From Klebsiella quasipneumoniae subsp. quasipneumoniae (GTDB lineage: Bacteria > Pseudomonadota > Gammaproteobacteria > Enterobacterales > Enterobacteriaceae): a stretch of DNA of 64,000 nucleotides. How positions within the stretch are numbered: the stretch's first letter is position 1; every line of letters begins with the position of its first letter. Both the position numbers and the translations under genes were made by a program. The DNA lies in assembly GCF_020525925.1 (NCBI RefSeq), contig NZ_CP084876.1:1178001-1242000 (forward strand). Direction: 5' to 3'. The notes under the pieces were generated by a model. It saw nothing but the letters and a program-made list of their open reading frames with translations. It did no database searches and was not told the DNA's origin. Shown here piece after piece: positions 50,679-60,764 of this stretch.

Positions 50679-51557
50679 TCAGAACAATTTTTTCGACCAG
50701 CCGAGCTTGGTGCTTAATGTATTGAAATAGCTGTAGTCTTTGGGATGAATCAGATTGAGGTGGTAATCGCAGCGGCGGATGAGGACATCTTCGCCATCCT
50801 GGATCGGCAGGGCAATCTGACTGTCGCAGCTGATCTCCAGATCGCTGCAGCGGTGAGAGAAGCGCAGGCGGATGGTGCTGTCGCCGTTGATCACCAGCGG
50901 TCGCGCCGAGAGGGTGTGCGGGAACATCGGCACCAGGGTGATGGCGTCCAGCGACGGGGTGAGGATCGGGCCGCCGGCCGACAGCGAATAGGCTGTTGAG
51001 CCGGTCGGAGTGGAGATAATCAGACCATCGGAGCGCTGGGAGAAGGCGAAGACTTCATCGATATAGACTTCGAACTCAATCATATGCGCCACTTTGCCGG
51101 GGTGCAGCACCACTTCGTTGATGGCGGTGCTGATGCGTTTCTGGCAATCCTGCTGGCACACCTGGGCTTCCAGCAGAAAGCGTTTCTCGGCGATGTAGTG
51201 GCCTTCCAGCACGTCGGCGAGCTGCTGCAGGGCGTTGTCCGGGTCCAGGTCGGTGAGAAAGCCGAGGTTGCCGCGGTTAATGCCGATGACGTTAATGTCA
51301 TAACGGGCCAGAGTCCGCGCCGCGCCGAGCATATTGCCGTCGCCGCCCACGACCACCGCGAGGTCGGCCTGTTGGCCAATCTCCGCCAGCGTGCCGGTTT
51401 TCACGTTGCTGAGCTGGAGTTCATGGGCGATCTGCTGTTCAACCAGCACTTCATACCCTTTGCTGCACAGCCAGCGCCAGAGCATTTCATGTGTGGTCAG
51501 GGCGGTGGGGTGACGAGGATGTCCCACAATGCCGATACACTTGAAATGGTTCTTCAT
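50679..51557 (-). CDS. nadK: NAD(+) kinase
   Basis: 292 residues. Shows the kinase motif [13 protein letters not shown] (GGDG), the NE-type segment [13 protein letters not shown] and [16 protein letters not shown]. It phosphorylates NAD to NADP with ATP. Located between recN and the divergent grpE, as in E. coli. Confidence 0.98.
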
Positions 51558-51607
51558 GATCTGGATGTCCTTGCGTTAAATGAAATAGTGACAATCTGTC
51601 CGCTTCC

Positions 51608-51635
51608 CTTGAAACCCGGAAACTGATCCCCATAA
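51608..51635 (+). promoter_or_regulatory. Sigma-32 heat-shock promoter of grpE
   Basis: CTTGAAA, 13 bases, then CCCCATAA: a near-perfect match to the sigma-32 -35 and -10 elements, ending 46 bases before the grpE start codon. This explains heat-shock control of grpE. Confidence 0.88.
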
Positions 51636-51681
51636 TAAGCGAAGTTAGCGAGATGAATGCGAAAAAAACGCGGAGAAATTC

Positions 51682-52272
51682 ATGAGTAGTAAAGAACAGA
51701 AAACGCCTGAGGGGCAAGCCCCGGAAGAAATTATCACGGAGCAGCACGACGACGTTGAGGCGGTAGAGCCTGAAGTTTCGGCTGAGCAGGTGGATCCGCG
51801 CGATGAAAAAATTGCGAATCTGGAAGCCCAGCTGGCTGAAGCGCAGAAACGTGAACGTGAAGTGATGCTGCGTGCCAAAGCCGACGAAGATAACCTGCGT
51901 CGTCGTACCGAGCAGGATATCGAGAAAGCGCACAAATTCGCGCTGGAAAAATTCGTCAATGAACTGCTGCCGGTGATCGACAGCCTGGACCGCGCGCTGG
52001 AAGTGGCCGACAAGGCTAACCCGGAGCTGGCGCCGATGGTGGAAGGGATCGAACTGACCCTCAAATCTATGCTGGACGTAGTGCGTAAGTTTGGCGTGGA
52101 AGTGATCGCCGACACCAACGTTCCGCTGGATCCGAACGTCCACCAGGCCATTGCGATGGTCGAGTCTGAAGACGTGGCGGCGGGCAACGTGCTGGCCGTG
52201 ATGCAGAAAGGTTACACCCTGAACGGCCGCACCATTCGCGCCGCGATGGTGACGGTAGCAAAAGCGAAATAA
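51682..52272 (+). CDS. grpE: Nucleotide exchange factor GrpE
   Basis: 196 residues. An acidic, flexible N-terminus and a long coiled coil ([20 protein letters not shown]) are followed by the GrpE beta domain with the signature [20 protein letters not shown]. It releases ADP from DnaK. Divergent from nadK and driven by the sigma-32 promoter at 51608. A terminator follows at 52290. Confidence 0.98.
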   Translation: MSSKEQKTPEGQAPEEIITEQHDDVEAVEPEVSAEQVDPRDEKIANLEAQLAEAQKREREVMLRAKADEDNLRRRTEQDIEKAHKFALEKFVNELLPVIDSLDRALEVADKANPELAPMVEGIELTLKSMLDVVRKFGVEVIADTNVPLDPNVHQAIAMVESEDVAAGNVLAVMQKGYTLNGRTIRAAMVTVAKAK

Positions 52273-52289
52273 CGTTTGCTGCCTTGCTC

Positions 52290-52318
52290 AACGGCTGCCC
52301 GCGGGCGGCCGTTTTTTA
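52290..52318 (+). terminator. Intrinsic terminator of grpE
   Basis: ACGGCTGCCCG pairs with CGGGCGGCCGT with one mismatch, followed by a run of T, 18 bases after the grpE stop codon. Confidence 0.8.
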
Positions 52319-52390
52319 TGCCATCGCTCCCGGCGCGAGAAAAAAAACGGCGGGCCCCAGCCCACCGTGATGTTAATTCCTTCGCTCGCG

Positions 52391-53677
52391 CTACTCCGCG
52401 ACGCTCTCGCGTAATGATTTCACCGGCATCACTTTCACCTGTTTGATCATGTTGTCCTGCACGTCGAGGATATCAATATCATACTGCTCAATGCGCACGC
52501 GGGTGCCCGGGACCGGGATCTCTTCCAGCGCTTCAAGGATGATGCCGTTGATGGTGCGCGCTTCATCTTCCGGCAGGTTCCAGTTGAACGCTTTGTTGAT
52601 CTCGCGAACGTTGGCGCTGCCGTCGATTATCACCGTACCGTCGTTGAGCGGGGTCACCTCCTCCGCCAGGGTGGGTGACATGGAGGTGGTGAAGTCGCCG
52701 ACAATCTCTTCAAGAATATCTTCTACAGTAACCAGCCCCTGAATATCGCCGTATTCATTAACCACCAGGCCGACTTTCTTTTTATTGCGCTGAAATTTCA
52801 CCAGCTGGGTGCTGAGCGGCGTCCCTTCCGGAACAAAGTAGATCTCATCTGCCGCCCGCAGCATGATCTCTTTTGTGAACTCTTTCTTCTCCGTCATCAG
52901 GCGGTAGGCTTCACGGACGCGCAGCATGCTGATGGCATCGTCCAGCGAATCGCGGTAGAGCACAATGCGGCCGTGTGGGGAGTGGGTCAGCTGGCGGACG
53001 ATAGATTTCCAGTCGTCATTGATGTCGATGCCGACAATCTCATTGCGCGGCACCATGATGTCGTTAACGCTGACCTTCTCCAGGTCCAGCACCGACAGCA
53101 GCATATCCTGATTGCGTCGTGAGATTTGTGAACGGGATTCATTCACAATCGTGCGCAGTTCATCTTTACTCAGGGCGCTGCTGATGACGGTATCGGTGCG
53201 GATGCCCATCATGCGCATCAGCATGCGGGTGATGGTATTCAGCAGCCACACCAGGGGCATCATCAGCACCTGCAGGGGCGCCAACAGGAAGCTGCTGGGG
53301 TAGGCGACCTTTTCCGGATAGAGGGCGGCGATGGTTTTCGGCAGGACTTCGGCAAACACCAGCACCACAAAGGTGAGCACGCCGGTGGCGATCGCGACGC
53401 CGGCATCGCCGTAGAGGCGCATGCCGACGATGGTGCCCAGCGCCGAGGCGAGAATGTTGACGAGGTTATTGCCGATGAGCACAAGGCTAATCAGGCGGTC
53501 CGGCTTGCGCAGCAGCTTCTCCACGCGCTTGGCGGGGCGGTTGCCTTGTTTCGCCATATGACGCAGCCGGTAGCGGTTCAGCGTCATCATGCCGGTTTCG
53601 GAGCCGGAGAAATAGGCAGAGATAATCACCATGACGATCAGCGTTATGATCAGCGTGGTGGTGGAGATATGTTCCAC
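52391..53677 (-). CDS. corB: CorB/HlyC-CorC family protein (CNNM domain, two CBS domains)
   Basis: 428 residues. The N-terminal DUF21/CNNM membrane domain (about 1-190, starting TTTLIITLIVMVIISAYFSG) contains SGSETGMMTLNRYRLRHMA. Then two CBS domains (about 200-335, with MVPRNEIVGIDINDDW and VVNEYGDIQGLVTVEDI) and a C-terminal CorC_HlyC domain. The family is linked to magnesium and cobalt efflux. E. coli name yfjD/corB. Followed on the same strand by nothing closer than the grpE terminator; ypjD lies 19 bases upstream. Confidence 0.93.
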   Translation of the reverse strand: MEHISTTTLIITLIVMVIISAYFSGSETGMMTLNRYRLRHMAKQGNRPAKRVEKLLRKPDRLISLVLIGNNLVNILASALGTIVGMRLYGDAGVAIATGVLTFVVLVFAEVLPKTIAALYPEKVAYPSSFLLAPLQVLMMPLVWLLNTITRMLMRMMGIRTDTVISSALSKDELRTIVNESRSQISRRNQDMLLSVLDLEKVSVNDIMVPRNEIVGIDINDDWKSIVRQLTHSPHGRIVLYRDSLDDAISMLRVREAYRLMTEKKEFTKEIMLRAADEIYFVPEGTPLSTQLVKFQRNKKKVGLVVNEYGDIQGLVTVEDILEEIVGDFTTSMSPTLAEEVTPLNDGTVIIDGSANVREINKAFNWNLPEDEARTINGIILEALEEIPVPGTRVRIEQYDIDILDVQDNMIKQVKVMPVKSLRESVAE

Positions 53678-53696
53678 GTAGGATTCCTTAAAAGAC

Positions 53697-54488
53697 TTAG
53701 CTCACGAACTGTTGCAGCACGCGGCTACCAAAATAGGCCAGCGTCAGCAGACCGGCGCCAGCGACGCTGAACCAGACCACACGACGTCCGCGCCACCCTT
53801 CATGATAGTGGCCCCACAGCAGGACGATATAGACGAACCACGCAATAATCGACAGCACCGCTTTATCAATGTTTTCGCTGCTGAACAGATTGTGCATATA
53901 GAACAGACCGCTACACAGCGTCAGGGTCAGCAGCACCACGCCGACCTGGGTGATGTGGAACATTTTGCGCTCAATGCTCATCAGCGGCGGCATTTCGCTA
54001 CTGAAGGCCAGCTTTTTGTTCTTTAACTGGTAGTCGATCCACGCCAGCTGTAGCGCATACAGCGCGGCAATGATCAGCGTGGCGTAGGAGAAGAGCGACA
54101 GGCCGATATGCACCAGCATCCCCGGGGTGGTTTCCAGGTGGGTGATATATTCGTTAGGCACGAAGGTGGCGAAGGCCAGATTGATCAGCGCGAAGGCATA
54201 GACGATAGGCAGCAGCAGCCAGCCGCGATTGCGCGAGGCCACGATAGTCATGACCGTACAGATCATCAGGCTCACCAGCGACCCGACGTTCAGTAAGCTG
54301 AGGTTTTGCCCGCTCTCGCCGCCGGGGAATATCCGTGCTTCCAGCGCAAAAGCATGGCAGATCAACGCGATAGTCGCTGATAAAATCGCCATTCGCCGCC
54401 AGCTGCTGTTTTTTTGCAGCAAGCCGGGGATAATCAGCGCGAGGCTGACGGAGTAGGCGACAAGGGCGAGTAGAGCAAAAACAGGCAT
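53697..54488 (-). CDS. ypjD: Inner membrane protein YpjD (CcsA-like)
   Basis: 263 residues from MPVFALLALVAYSVSLALI, matching the E. coli protein; the open frame upstream of this is not used. Eight or so membrane helices and the cytochrome c assembly (CcsA/CcmF-like) segment LWGHYHEGWRGRRVVWF. Role not established; possibly connected with haem handling or CorB. It is divergent from ffh and probably co-transcribed with corB. Confidence 0.92.
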   Translation of the reverse strand: MPVFALLALVAYSVSLALIIPGLLQKNSSWRRMAILSATIALICHAFALEARIFPGGESGQNLSLLNVGSLVSLMICTVMTIVASRNRGWLLLPIVYAFALINLAFATFVPNEYITHLETTPGMLVHIGLSLFSYATLIIAALYALQLAWIDYQLKNKKLAFSSEMPPLMSIERKMFHITQVGVVLLTLTLCSGLFYMHNLFSSENIDKAVLSIIAWFVYIVLLWGHYHEGWRGRRVVWFSVAGAGLLTLAYFGSRVLQQFVS

Positions 54489-54651
54489 AGGTGTCGGCTG
54501 TTGGATAAATAAGAAAGAGAAGCAGTATAACGTCAGCAGGCCTCTGCTCCAACCGTTGCAGCACATTCAGATTGATGTCGTGTTATACTCCGCCACATTC
54601 GTTTTGTGTGTCGCTGCGGCGACCGACCGTTTCCACCTCAGGCGAGAGACA

Positions 54652-56016
54652 ATGTTTGATAATTTAACCGATCGTTTGTCGCGTACGCTGCGCAACATTA
54701 GCGGCCGCGGACGCCTTACAGAAGACAATATTAAAGACACCCTGCGCGAAGTGCGCATGGCGCTGCTGGAAGCGGACGTTGCGCTTCCGGTGGTACGTGA
54801 TTTCATCAGCCGCGTCAAAGAGAGCGCGGTCGGCCATGAAGTCAATAAAAGCCTGACCCCGGGTCAGGAGTTCGTCAAAATCGTCCGCAACGAGCTGGTG
54901 GCGGCGATGGGCGAAGAGAACCAGACCCTCGACCTGGCGGCGCAGCCGCCGGCGGTGGTGCTGATGGCGGGCCTGCAGGGCGCCGGTAAAACCACCAGCG
55001 TCGGTAAGCTGGGGAAATTCCTGCGCGAGAAGCACAAGAAGAAAGTGCTGGTGGTTTCCGCGGACGTTTACCGCCCGGCGGCGATCAAACAGCTGGAGAC
55101 CCTGGCCGAGCAGGTCGGCGTCGACTTCTTCCCGTCCGACGTCGGCCAGAAGCCGGTTGATATCGTCAACGCGGCGCTGAAAGAAGCGAAGCTCAAATTC
55201 TACGACGTGCTGCTGGTGGATACCGCCGGTCGTCTGCACGTTGACGAAGCGATGATGGACGAAATTAAGCACGTCCACGCCGCCATTAATCCGGTTGAAA
55301 CCCTGTTCGTCGTCGATGCGATGACCGGCCAGGATGCGGCGAATACCGCCAAAGCCTTTAACGAAGCGCTGCCGCTGACCGGCGTGGTGCTGACCAAAGT
55401 GGACGGCGACGCCCGCGGCGGCGCGGCGCTGTCGATTCGCCATATTACCGGCAAGCCGATTAAATTCCTCGGCGTCGGCGAGAAAACCGAAGCGCTGGAG
55501 CCGTTCCATCCGGACCGCGTCGCCTCTCGCATCCTCGGCATGGGCGACGTGCTGTCGCTGATCGAAGATATCGAGAGCAAAGTCGACCGCGCGCAGGCCG
55601 AGAAGCTGGCCTCCAAGCTGAAGAAAGGCGACGGTTTCGATCTCACCGACTTCCTTGAGCAGCTGCGCCAGATGAAAAACATGGGCGGCATGGCCAGCCT
55701 GATGGGCAAGCTGCCGGGTATGGGCCAGATCCCGGACAACGTGAAAGCGCAAATGGATGACAAAGTGCTGGTGCGTATGGAGGCGATCATCAACTCGATG
55801 ACCCTGAAAGAGCGCGCCAAGCCGGAAATCATCAAAGGTTCACGTAAGCGCCGTATCGCCGCCGGCTGCGGGATGCAGGTGCAGGATGTGAACCGTCTGC
55901 TCAAGCAGTTCGACGACATGCAGCGCATGATGAAGAAGATGAAGTCGAAAGGCGGCATGATGAAGATGATGCGTGGCATGAAAGGGATGATGCCGCCAGG
56001 CTTCCCGGGCCGCTAA
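54652..56016 (+). CDS. ffh: Signal recognition particle protein Ffh
   Basis: 454 residues. N-domain (MFDNLTDRLSRTLRNISGRG) and G-domain with GLQGAGKTTSVGKLG, DTAGRLHVD and TKVDGDARGG. Methionine-rich M-domain at the C-terminus (MQRMMKKMKSKGGMMKMMRG). It binds 4.5S RNA and signal sequences and delivers ribosomes to FtsY. A TATACT -10-like element lies at 54584-54589. Start chosen at MFDNL as in E. coli. Confidence 0.98.
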   Translation: MFDNLTDRLSRTLRNISGRGRLTEDNIKDTLREVRMALLEADVALPVVRDFISRVKESAVGHEVNKSLTPGQEFVKIVRNELVAAMGEENQTLDLAAQPPAVVLMAGLQGAGKTTSVGKLGKFLREKHKKKVLVVSADVYRPAAIKQLETLAEQVGVDFFPSDVGQKPVDIVNAALKEAKLKFYDVLLVDTAGRLHVDEAMMDEIKHVHAAINPVETLFVVDAMTGQDAANTAKAFNEALPLTGVVLTKVDGDARGGAALSIRHITGKPIKFLGVGEKTEALEPFHPDRVASRILGMGDVLSLIEDIESKVDRAQAEKLASKLKKGDGFDLTDFLEQLRQMKNMGGMASLMGKLPGMGQIPDNVKAQMDDKVLVRMEAIINSMTLKERAKPEIIKGSRKRRIAAGCGMQVQDVNRLLKQFDDMQRMMKKMKSKGGMMKMMRGMKGMMPPGFPGR

Positions 56017-56161
56017 TCGGCCTGGCTTGTTTGCCATTTCGCCACCGGGGTGTGCTCGCCATCCTCACGTACTACGTGTACGTTCCGGTGGCTGCGCGCA
56101 CGCCGGCAGCGAACTGACTGCACCGCCGACGGCCTTTTACAGCAGACTTATCAACTGCTGA

Positions 56162-56513
<352 letters not shown>

Positions 56514-56531
56514 TCTGTCACGGTGGTCATG

Positions 56532-57080
56532 ATGAGCAAGCAACACACCGCACAAGCACCTGTTGATCCGATCGTATTGGGGAAAATGGGTTCTTCCTAC
56601 GGTATCCGTGGTTGGCTCAGAGTGTTTTCCTCCACCGAAGACGCCGAAAGCATTTTTGACTATCAGCCCTGGTTAATCCAGAAGGCGGGTCAGTGGCAGG
56701 TCGTTGAGCTGGAAAGCTGGCGCCACCACAATCAGGACATCATCATCAAGCTGAAAGGCGTTGACGATCGTGATGCCGCGAATCTACTGACTAATTGCGA
56801 AATTATCGTGGATTCATCGCAGTTGCCGGAGCTGGAAGAGGGTGACTACTACTGGAAAGACCTGATGGGCTGCCAGGTAGTGACAACGGAAGGCTATAGC
56901 CTCGGTAAAGTCATCGATATGATGGAAACCGGGTCTAATGACGTGCTCGTCATCAAGGCAAACCTGAAAGATGCATTTGGTATCAAGGAGCGGTTGGTTC
57001 CGTTCCTCGATGGGCAGGTTATCAAGAAAGTCGATCTCACTACGCGTACTATCGAAGTAGATTGGGATCCTGGTTTTTAA
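56532..57080 (+). CDS. rimM: Ribosome maturation factor RimM
   Basis: 182 residues from [20 protein letters not shown]; ATGs three codons earlier are possible. An N-terminal RimM barrel ([20 protein letters not shown]) and a C-terminal PRC-type barrel ([20 protein letters not shown]). It helps process 16S rRNA and binds S19. Eighteen bases after rpsP and 31 before trmD. Confidence 0.98.
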   Translation: MSKQHTAQAPVDPIVLGKMGSSYGIRGWLRVFSSTEDAESIFDYQPWLIQKAGQWQVVELESWRHHNQDIIIKLKGVDDRDAANLLTNCEIIVDSSQLPELEEGDYYWKDLMGCQVVTTEGYSLGKVIDMMETGSNDVLVIKANLKDAFGIKERLVPFLDGQVIKKVDLTTRTIEVDWDPGF

Positions 57081-57111
57081 ATTCTCCGGATAAACGGTAA
57101 AAGACGGCGCT

Positions 57112-57879
57112 ATGTGGATTGGCATAATTAGCCTGTTTCCTGAAATGTTCCGCGCAATTACCGATTACGGGGTAACTGGCCGGGCAGTAAAAAATGGCCT
57201 GCTGAGCATCGAAAGCTGGAGTCCTCGCGACTTCACGCATGACCGGCACCGTACCGTGGACGATCGTCCTTACGGCGGCGGACCGGGGATGCTAATGATG
57301 GTGCAACCCTTACGGGATGCCATTCATGCAGCAAAAGCCGCGGCAGGTGAAGGCGCGAAGGTGATTTATCTGTCACCTCAGGGACGCAAGCTTGATCAAG
57401 CGGGCGTCAGCGAACTGGCAACGAATCAGAAACTGATTCTGGTGTGCGGTCGCTACGAAGGGATAGACGAGCGCGTAATCCAAACCGAAATTGACGAAGA
57501 ATGGTCAATCGGCGATTACGTTCTCAGCGGTGGCGAGTTACCGGCAATGACGCTGATTGACTCCGTTTCCCGGTTCATTCCGGGGGTACTGGGCCATGAA
57601 GCATCAGCAACGGAAGATTCCTTTGCTGATGGGTTGCTGGATTGTCCCCACTATACCCGTCCTGAAGTGTTAGAAGAGATGGAAGTACCGCCAGTATTGC
57701 TGTCGGGAAACCATGCTGAGATACGTCGCTGGCGTCTGAAGCAGTCGCTGGGCCGAACCTGGCTTAGAAGACCTGAACTTCTGGAAAACCTGGCTCTGAC
57801 TGAAGAGCAAGCAAAGCTGCTGGCGGAGTTCAAAACTGAACACGCGCAACAGCAGCATAAACATGATGGGCAGGCGTGA
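57112..57879 (+). CDS. trmD: tRNA (guanine-N1)-methyltransferase TrmD
   Basis: 255 residues, SPOUT fold with the deep trefoil knot. Key regions are [31 protein letters not shown] and [15 protein letters not shown]. It methylates G37 of tRNAs to keep the reading frame. Third gene of the operon, 39 bases before rplS. Confidence 0.98.
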   Translation: MWIGIISLFPEMFRAITDYGVTGRAVKNGLLSIESWSPRDFTHDRHRTVDDRPYGGGPGMLMMVQPLRDAIHAAKAAAGEGAKVIYLSPQGRKLDQAGVSELATNQKLILVCGRYEGIDERVIQTEIDEEWSIGDYVLSGGELPAMTLIDSVSRFIPGVLGHEASATEDSFADGLLDCPHYTRPEVLEEMEVPPVLLSGNHAEIRRWRLKQSLGRTWLRRPELLENLALTEEQAKLLAEFKTEHAQQQHKHDGQA

Positions 57880-57915
57880 GCCCCCAATATCAGTTTACCC
57901 AGGATAAGAGATTAA

Positions 57916-58266
<351 letters not shown>

Positions 58267-58288
58267 GATTCGCTTTCGCGACATCCTT

Positions 58289-58326
58289 ACAAAAAGGGCT
58301 GGCCTCAGGGCCGGCCCTTTTTTTAT
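58289..58326 (+). terminator. Intrinsic terminator of the rplS operon
   Basis: AAAAAGGGC-GGCC region pairs with GGCC-GGCCCTTTTT around a short loop, followed by seven or more T. Confidence 0.88.
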
Positions 58327-58346
58327 CTTTGTTGTAACCATCGTGA

Positions 58347-58361
58347 TGTAAATCATTTACA
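58347..58361. promoter_or_regulatory. 15-bp palindrome upstream of the DUF2946 gene
   Basis: TGTAAAT-C-ATTTACA, a perfect 7-1-7 inverted repeat, 25 bases before the GTG start. The 7-1-7 shape and partial match resemble a Fur-type box (11 of 14 positions against TGATAAT-N-ATTATCA), so metal control is possible. Confidence 0.4.
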
Positions 58362-58385
58362 ATACGCCCTCTATTCGGAGGGGCG

Positions 58386-58844
58386 GTGGTCAGCAACAGT
58401 TTTCAGCAAACGACACCTAAACGGCGAGCCGCCTGGCTGGCGCTGTTGGCGATCCTGCTGATCGTCGTGGCTCCCCTGATCTCCGTCTCCCTGCAAAAAG
58501 ACCCCATGAGCGCCATGCCCGGCATGCACCACGCCATGATGATGGACAGCTCGCCAGCGAGTATGGCGCAGATGCCTGGCCACGAGATGGCGACGACGCA
58601 TAGCGCAGACGGCGCTACGCATACCGGACACGAACTGCCGCTGGATCATGCCGAAGCGTGTGGCTATTGCGTGCTGTTAGCCCATGTCCCGGGTCTGCTT
58701 TTCGCGCTGGCGCTGTTCGTCGCCATGCTCCTGCGGCGCATTCGCCTGCCGGCTTCTCGGCCGGTATTAAAACACTGGCGTTACTTTCCCTGGCTTTACC
58801 CCGAAACCCGCGCCCCGCCGCGGCTGTCTGCTTTTTCCCTTTAA
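58386..58844 (+). CDS. DUF2946 membrane protein, His/Met-rich
   Basis: 152 residues from a GTG start just after GGAGGGG. An N-terminal membrane helix (AWLALLAILLIVVAPLISVS) is followed by an external loop packed with metal ligands (MPGMHHAMMMDSS, MPGHEMATTH, ACGYCVLLAH). A second helix (GLLFALALFVAMLLRRI) and a Pro/Arg-rich tail follow. Loops of this kind are typical of copper-binding proteins. It is 57 bases before the PepSY gene. The pair is absent from the E. coli K-12 order between rplS and yfiB, as I recall it. Confidence 0.8.
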   Translation: MVSNSFQQTTPKRRAAWLALLAILLIVVAPLISVSLQKDPMSAMPGMHHAMMMDSSPASMAQMPGHEMATTHSADGATHTGHELPLDHAEACGYCVLLAHVPGLLFALALFVAMLLRRIRLPASRPVLKHWRYFPWLYPETRAPPRLSAFSL

Positions 58845-58901
58845 TAAAAATGAATCTGCGCACTGCGCAACGACCTCTTTTTGCTTTGAAAAAGGAAAAG
58901 T

Positions 58902-60260
58902 ATGACAACCTGCACCTCGCGCGCGGCATGGCTGAACCTGCTGCGTCGCCTCCATTTCTATATCGGGCTGTTTATCGGACCGTTTATCTTTGTCGCTGCC
59001 CTGACCGGCACGCTGTACGTGGCGACGCCGCAGCTGGAAAACTGGCTCTATCACGATGCGCTGTATGGCCTTCCCGAAGGCACCCCGCAGCCGCTCAGCG
59101 CCCAGATTGCGGTGGCAGAAGAAGCGACCCAGGGTAATCTGCGGCTGCTGGCGGTACGTCCGGCCCCCGCGGTGGGCGAGACCACCCGCATTATGTTTGC
59201 CGATCCGAGTCTCGGGGAGTCGGAATCCCGGGCCATTTTTGTCGATCCGATCGCGCTGCGGGTGAAGGGCGATATGACGGTCTACGGCACCAGCGGCATC
59301 CTGCCGCTGCGGCAGTGGATTGACTATGCGCATCGTTCGCTGCTGCTGGGCGACAGCGGGCGGCTCTACAGCGAACTGGCTGCCTCATGGATGTGGGTGG
59401 CCGCGCTGGGGGGCATTGCCCTGTGGGCGATGACGCGTCCAAAACGGCGGCTCAATAACGCCCTGCAGAATCATCGTCGGCTGCACGTGACGCTGGGCTG
59501 GTGCTTACTGCTGGGCATGCTGCTCTTCTCCGCCACCGGCCTGACCTGGTCGCAATGGGCCGGCGGCAACGTGGATAAAATGCGGGCGGCTTTCGGCTGG
59601 TGGACGCCGCAGGTCAATACCCTGCTGCACGGTGAGGCGCCGATGGCGCACGATCCCCATGCCGGGCATCATAGGGAGGCGATGGCCATGAACCAGCATC
59701 AGCCAGCGCAGTTTGACCAGGCGCTGGCGGTGGCCCGTCAGGCGGGGCTGAACGCCAGCCGGCTGGAGATCCGTCCGCCGGTGTCAGACGAACGCGCCTG
59801 GACGGTGAATGAGATCGACCGCCGCTGGCCGACGCAGGTGGACGCGGTGGCGATCGATGGCGCCTCGATGCAGGTGGTGGATCGCACCCATTTTGCCGAC
59901 TTTCCGCTGATGGCGAAGCTTACCCGCTGGGGCGTCGATTTCCATATGGGGATCCTCTTTGGTCTGGCGAATCAGCTGCTGCTGGTGGGGTTTGGCTGCG
60001 CGCTGTGCGTAACCATCGGCGTGGGGTACCGGCTGTGGTGGATACGCCGTCCGCCACAGGCCCTCTGGGATCCGGCGCTTTCCCTGCTGCAGGCATGGCT
60101 GTCGCTCGCCTGGCCTGCCCGTGGGCTGGTGCTGGGGATAGCGTTAGCCCTGGGGCTGGCCATGCCGTTGATGGGGATCAGCCTGGTGCTGTTCATTGCC
60201 GTTGACTACCTGCGCTGGCGCGCGGCAACGGCAATGAGGATAGCGAAGTCCAGCGATTAA
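58902..60260 (+). CDS. PepSY-associated membrane (PepSY_TM) protein
   Basis: 452 residues with about four to five membrane helices: LRRLHFYIGLFIGPFIFVAALTG at the start and three near the middle and end. It also has periplasmic PepSY-type regions, and a His/Met-rich stretch (MAHDPHAGHHREAMAMNQH) near residue 250. Members resemble iron- or copper-handling reductases and are often paired with TonB receptors or DUF2946 proteins. Paired here with the metal-ligand-rich DUF2946 gene, suggesting metal uptake or detoxification. Confidence 0.85.
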   Translation: MTTCTSRAAWLNLLRRLHFYIGLFIGPFIFVAALTGTLYVATPQLENWLYHDALYGLPEGTPQPLSAQIAVAEEATQGNLRLLAVRPAPAVGETTRIMFADPSLGESESRAIFVDPIALRVKGDMTVYGTSGILPLRQWIDYAHRSLLLGDSGRLYSELAASWMWVAALGGIALWAMTRPKRRLNNALQNHRRLHVTLGWCLLLGMLLFSATGLTWSQWAGGNVDKMRAAFGWWTPQVNTLLHGEAPMAHDPHAGHHREAMAMNQHQPAQFDQALAVARQAGLNASRLEIRPPVSDERAWTVNEIDRRWPTQVDAVAIDGASMQVVDRTHFADFPLMAKLTRWGVDFHMGILFGLANQLLLVGFGCALCVTIGVGYRLWWIRRPPQALWDPALSLLQAWLSLAWPARGLVLGIALALGLAMPLMGISLVLFIAVDYLRWRAATAMRIAKSSD

Positions 60261-60268
60261 GCGGACGT

Positions 60269-60751
60269 CTACGGCGTGCTGATGACCACCGTGACCCGGC
60301 GGTTTTCAGCGCGCCCGGCCGCGGTATCGTTGCTGGCGATCGGGTATTTTTTGCCAAGGCCGCGGGTGACTAAATTACTGCGCGGGATATGGGCGCCTTC
60401 CGCCCAGGCATCGGCTACGCTGTTGGCCCGCTTAAGCGACAGGGCTTCGTTATAACTATCCTCACCATAATTATCGGTGTGGCCTTCAAGGCGGCTATGT
60501 GTAATCCCGGTTGTCGCCAGCCGCGAGGCCATTTGGGTGATCTGCTGGCGGCTGTCGGGACGTAGTCGGTAGTCATTCTTGTCAAACAGGATGCTATCGG
60601 ATAAGCCCAGGGACCAATCACCATTGCTTTCAGTGAAGCCATAAGATTTCATCGCCGCCACCTGCTCAGGGGTAAATTTTCCCTGAGGAGCCTGGCAACC
60701 TGTCAAAAGCGCCGCCGCCATCAGGGCGGGGGCGAAATATTTCCTGATCAT
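60269..60751 (-). CDS. yfiB: OmpA-family lipoprotein YfiB
   Basis: 160 residues with a lipoprotein signal (APALMAAALLTGCQAP) and a C-terminal OmpA peptidoglycan-binding domain (HSRLEGHTDNYGEDSYNEAL, SLKRANSVADAW, GRAENRRVTVVI). In the YfiBNR system it holds the periplasmic inhibitor YfiR at the outer membrane and so frees the diguanylate cyclase. Last gene of the yfiR-dgcN-yfiB operon. Confidence 0.95.
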   Translation of the reverse strand: MIRKYFAPALMAAALLTGCQAPQGKFTPEQVAAMKSYGFTESNGDWSLGLSDSILFDKNDYRLRPDSRQQITQMASRLATTGITHSRLEGHTDNYGEDSYNEALSLKRANSVADAWAEGAHIPRSNLVTRGLGKKYPIASNDTAAGRAENRRVTVVISTP

Positions 60752-60764
60752 AATGCGTCCTTTA

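Noticed and set aside
54664..55752. Leftward open frame of 362 codons antisense to ffh
   Set aside because: ffh is universally conserved with clear G and M domains. The antisense frame has no recognisable feature.
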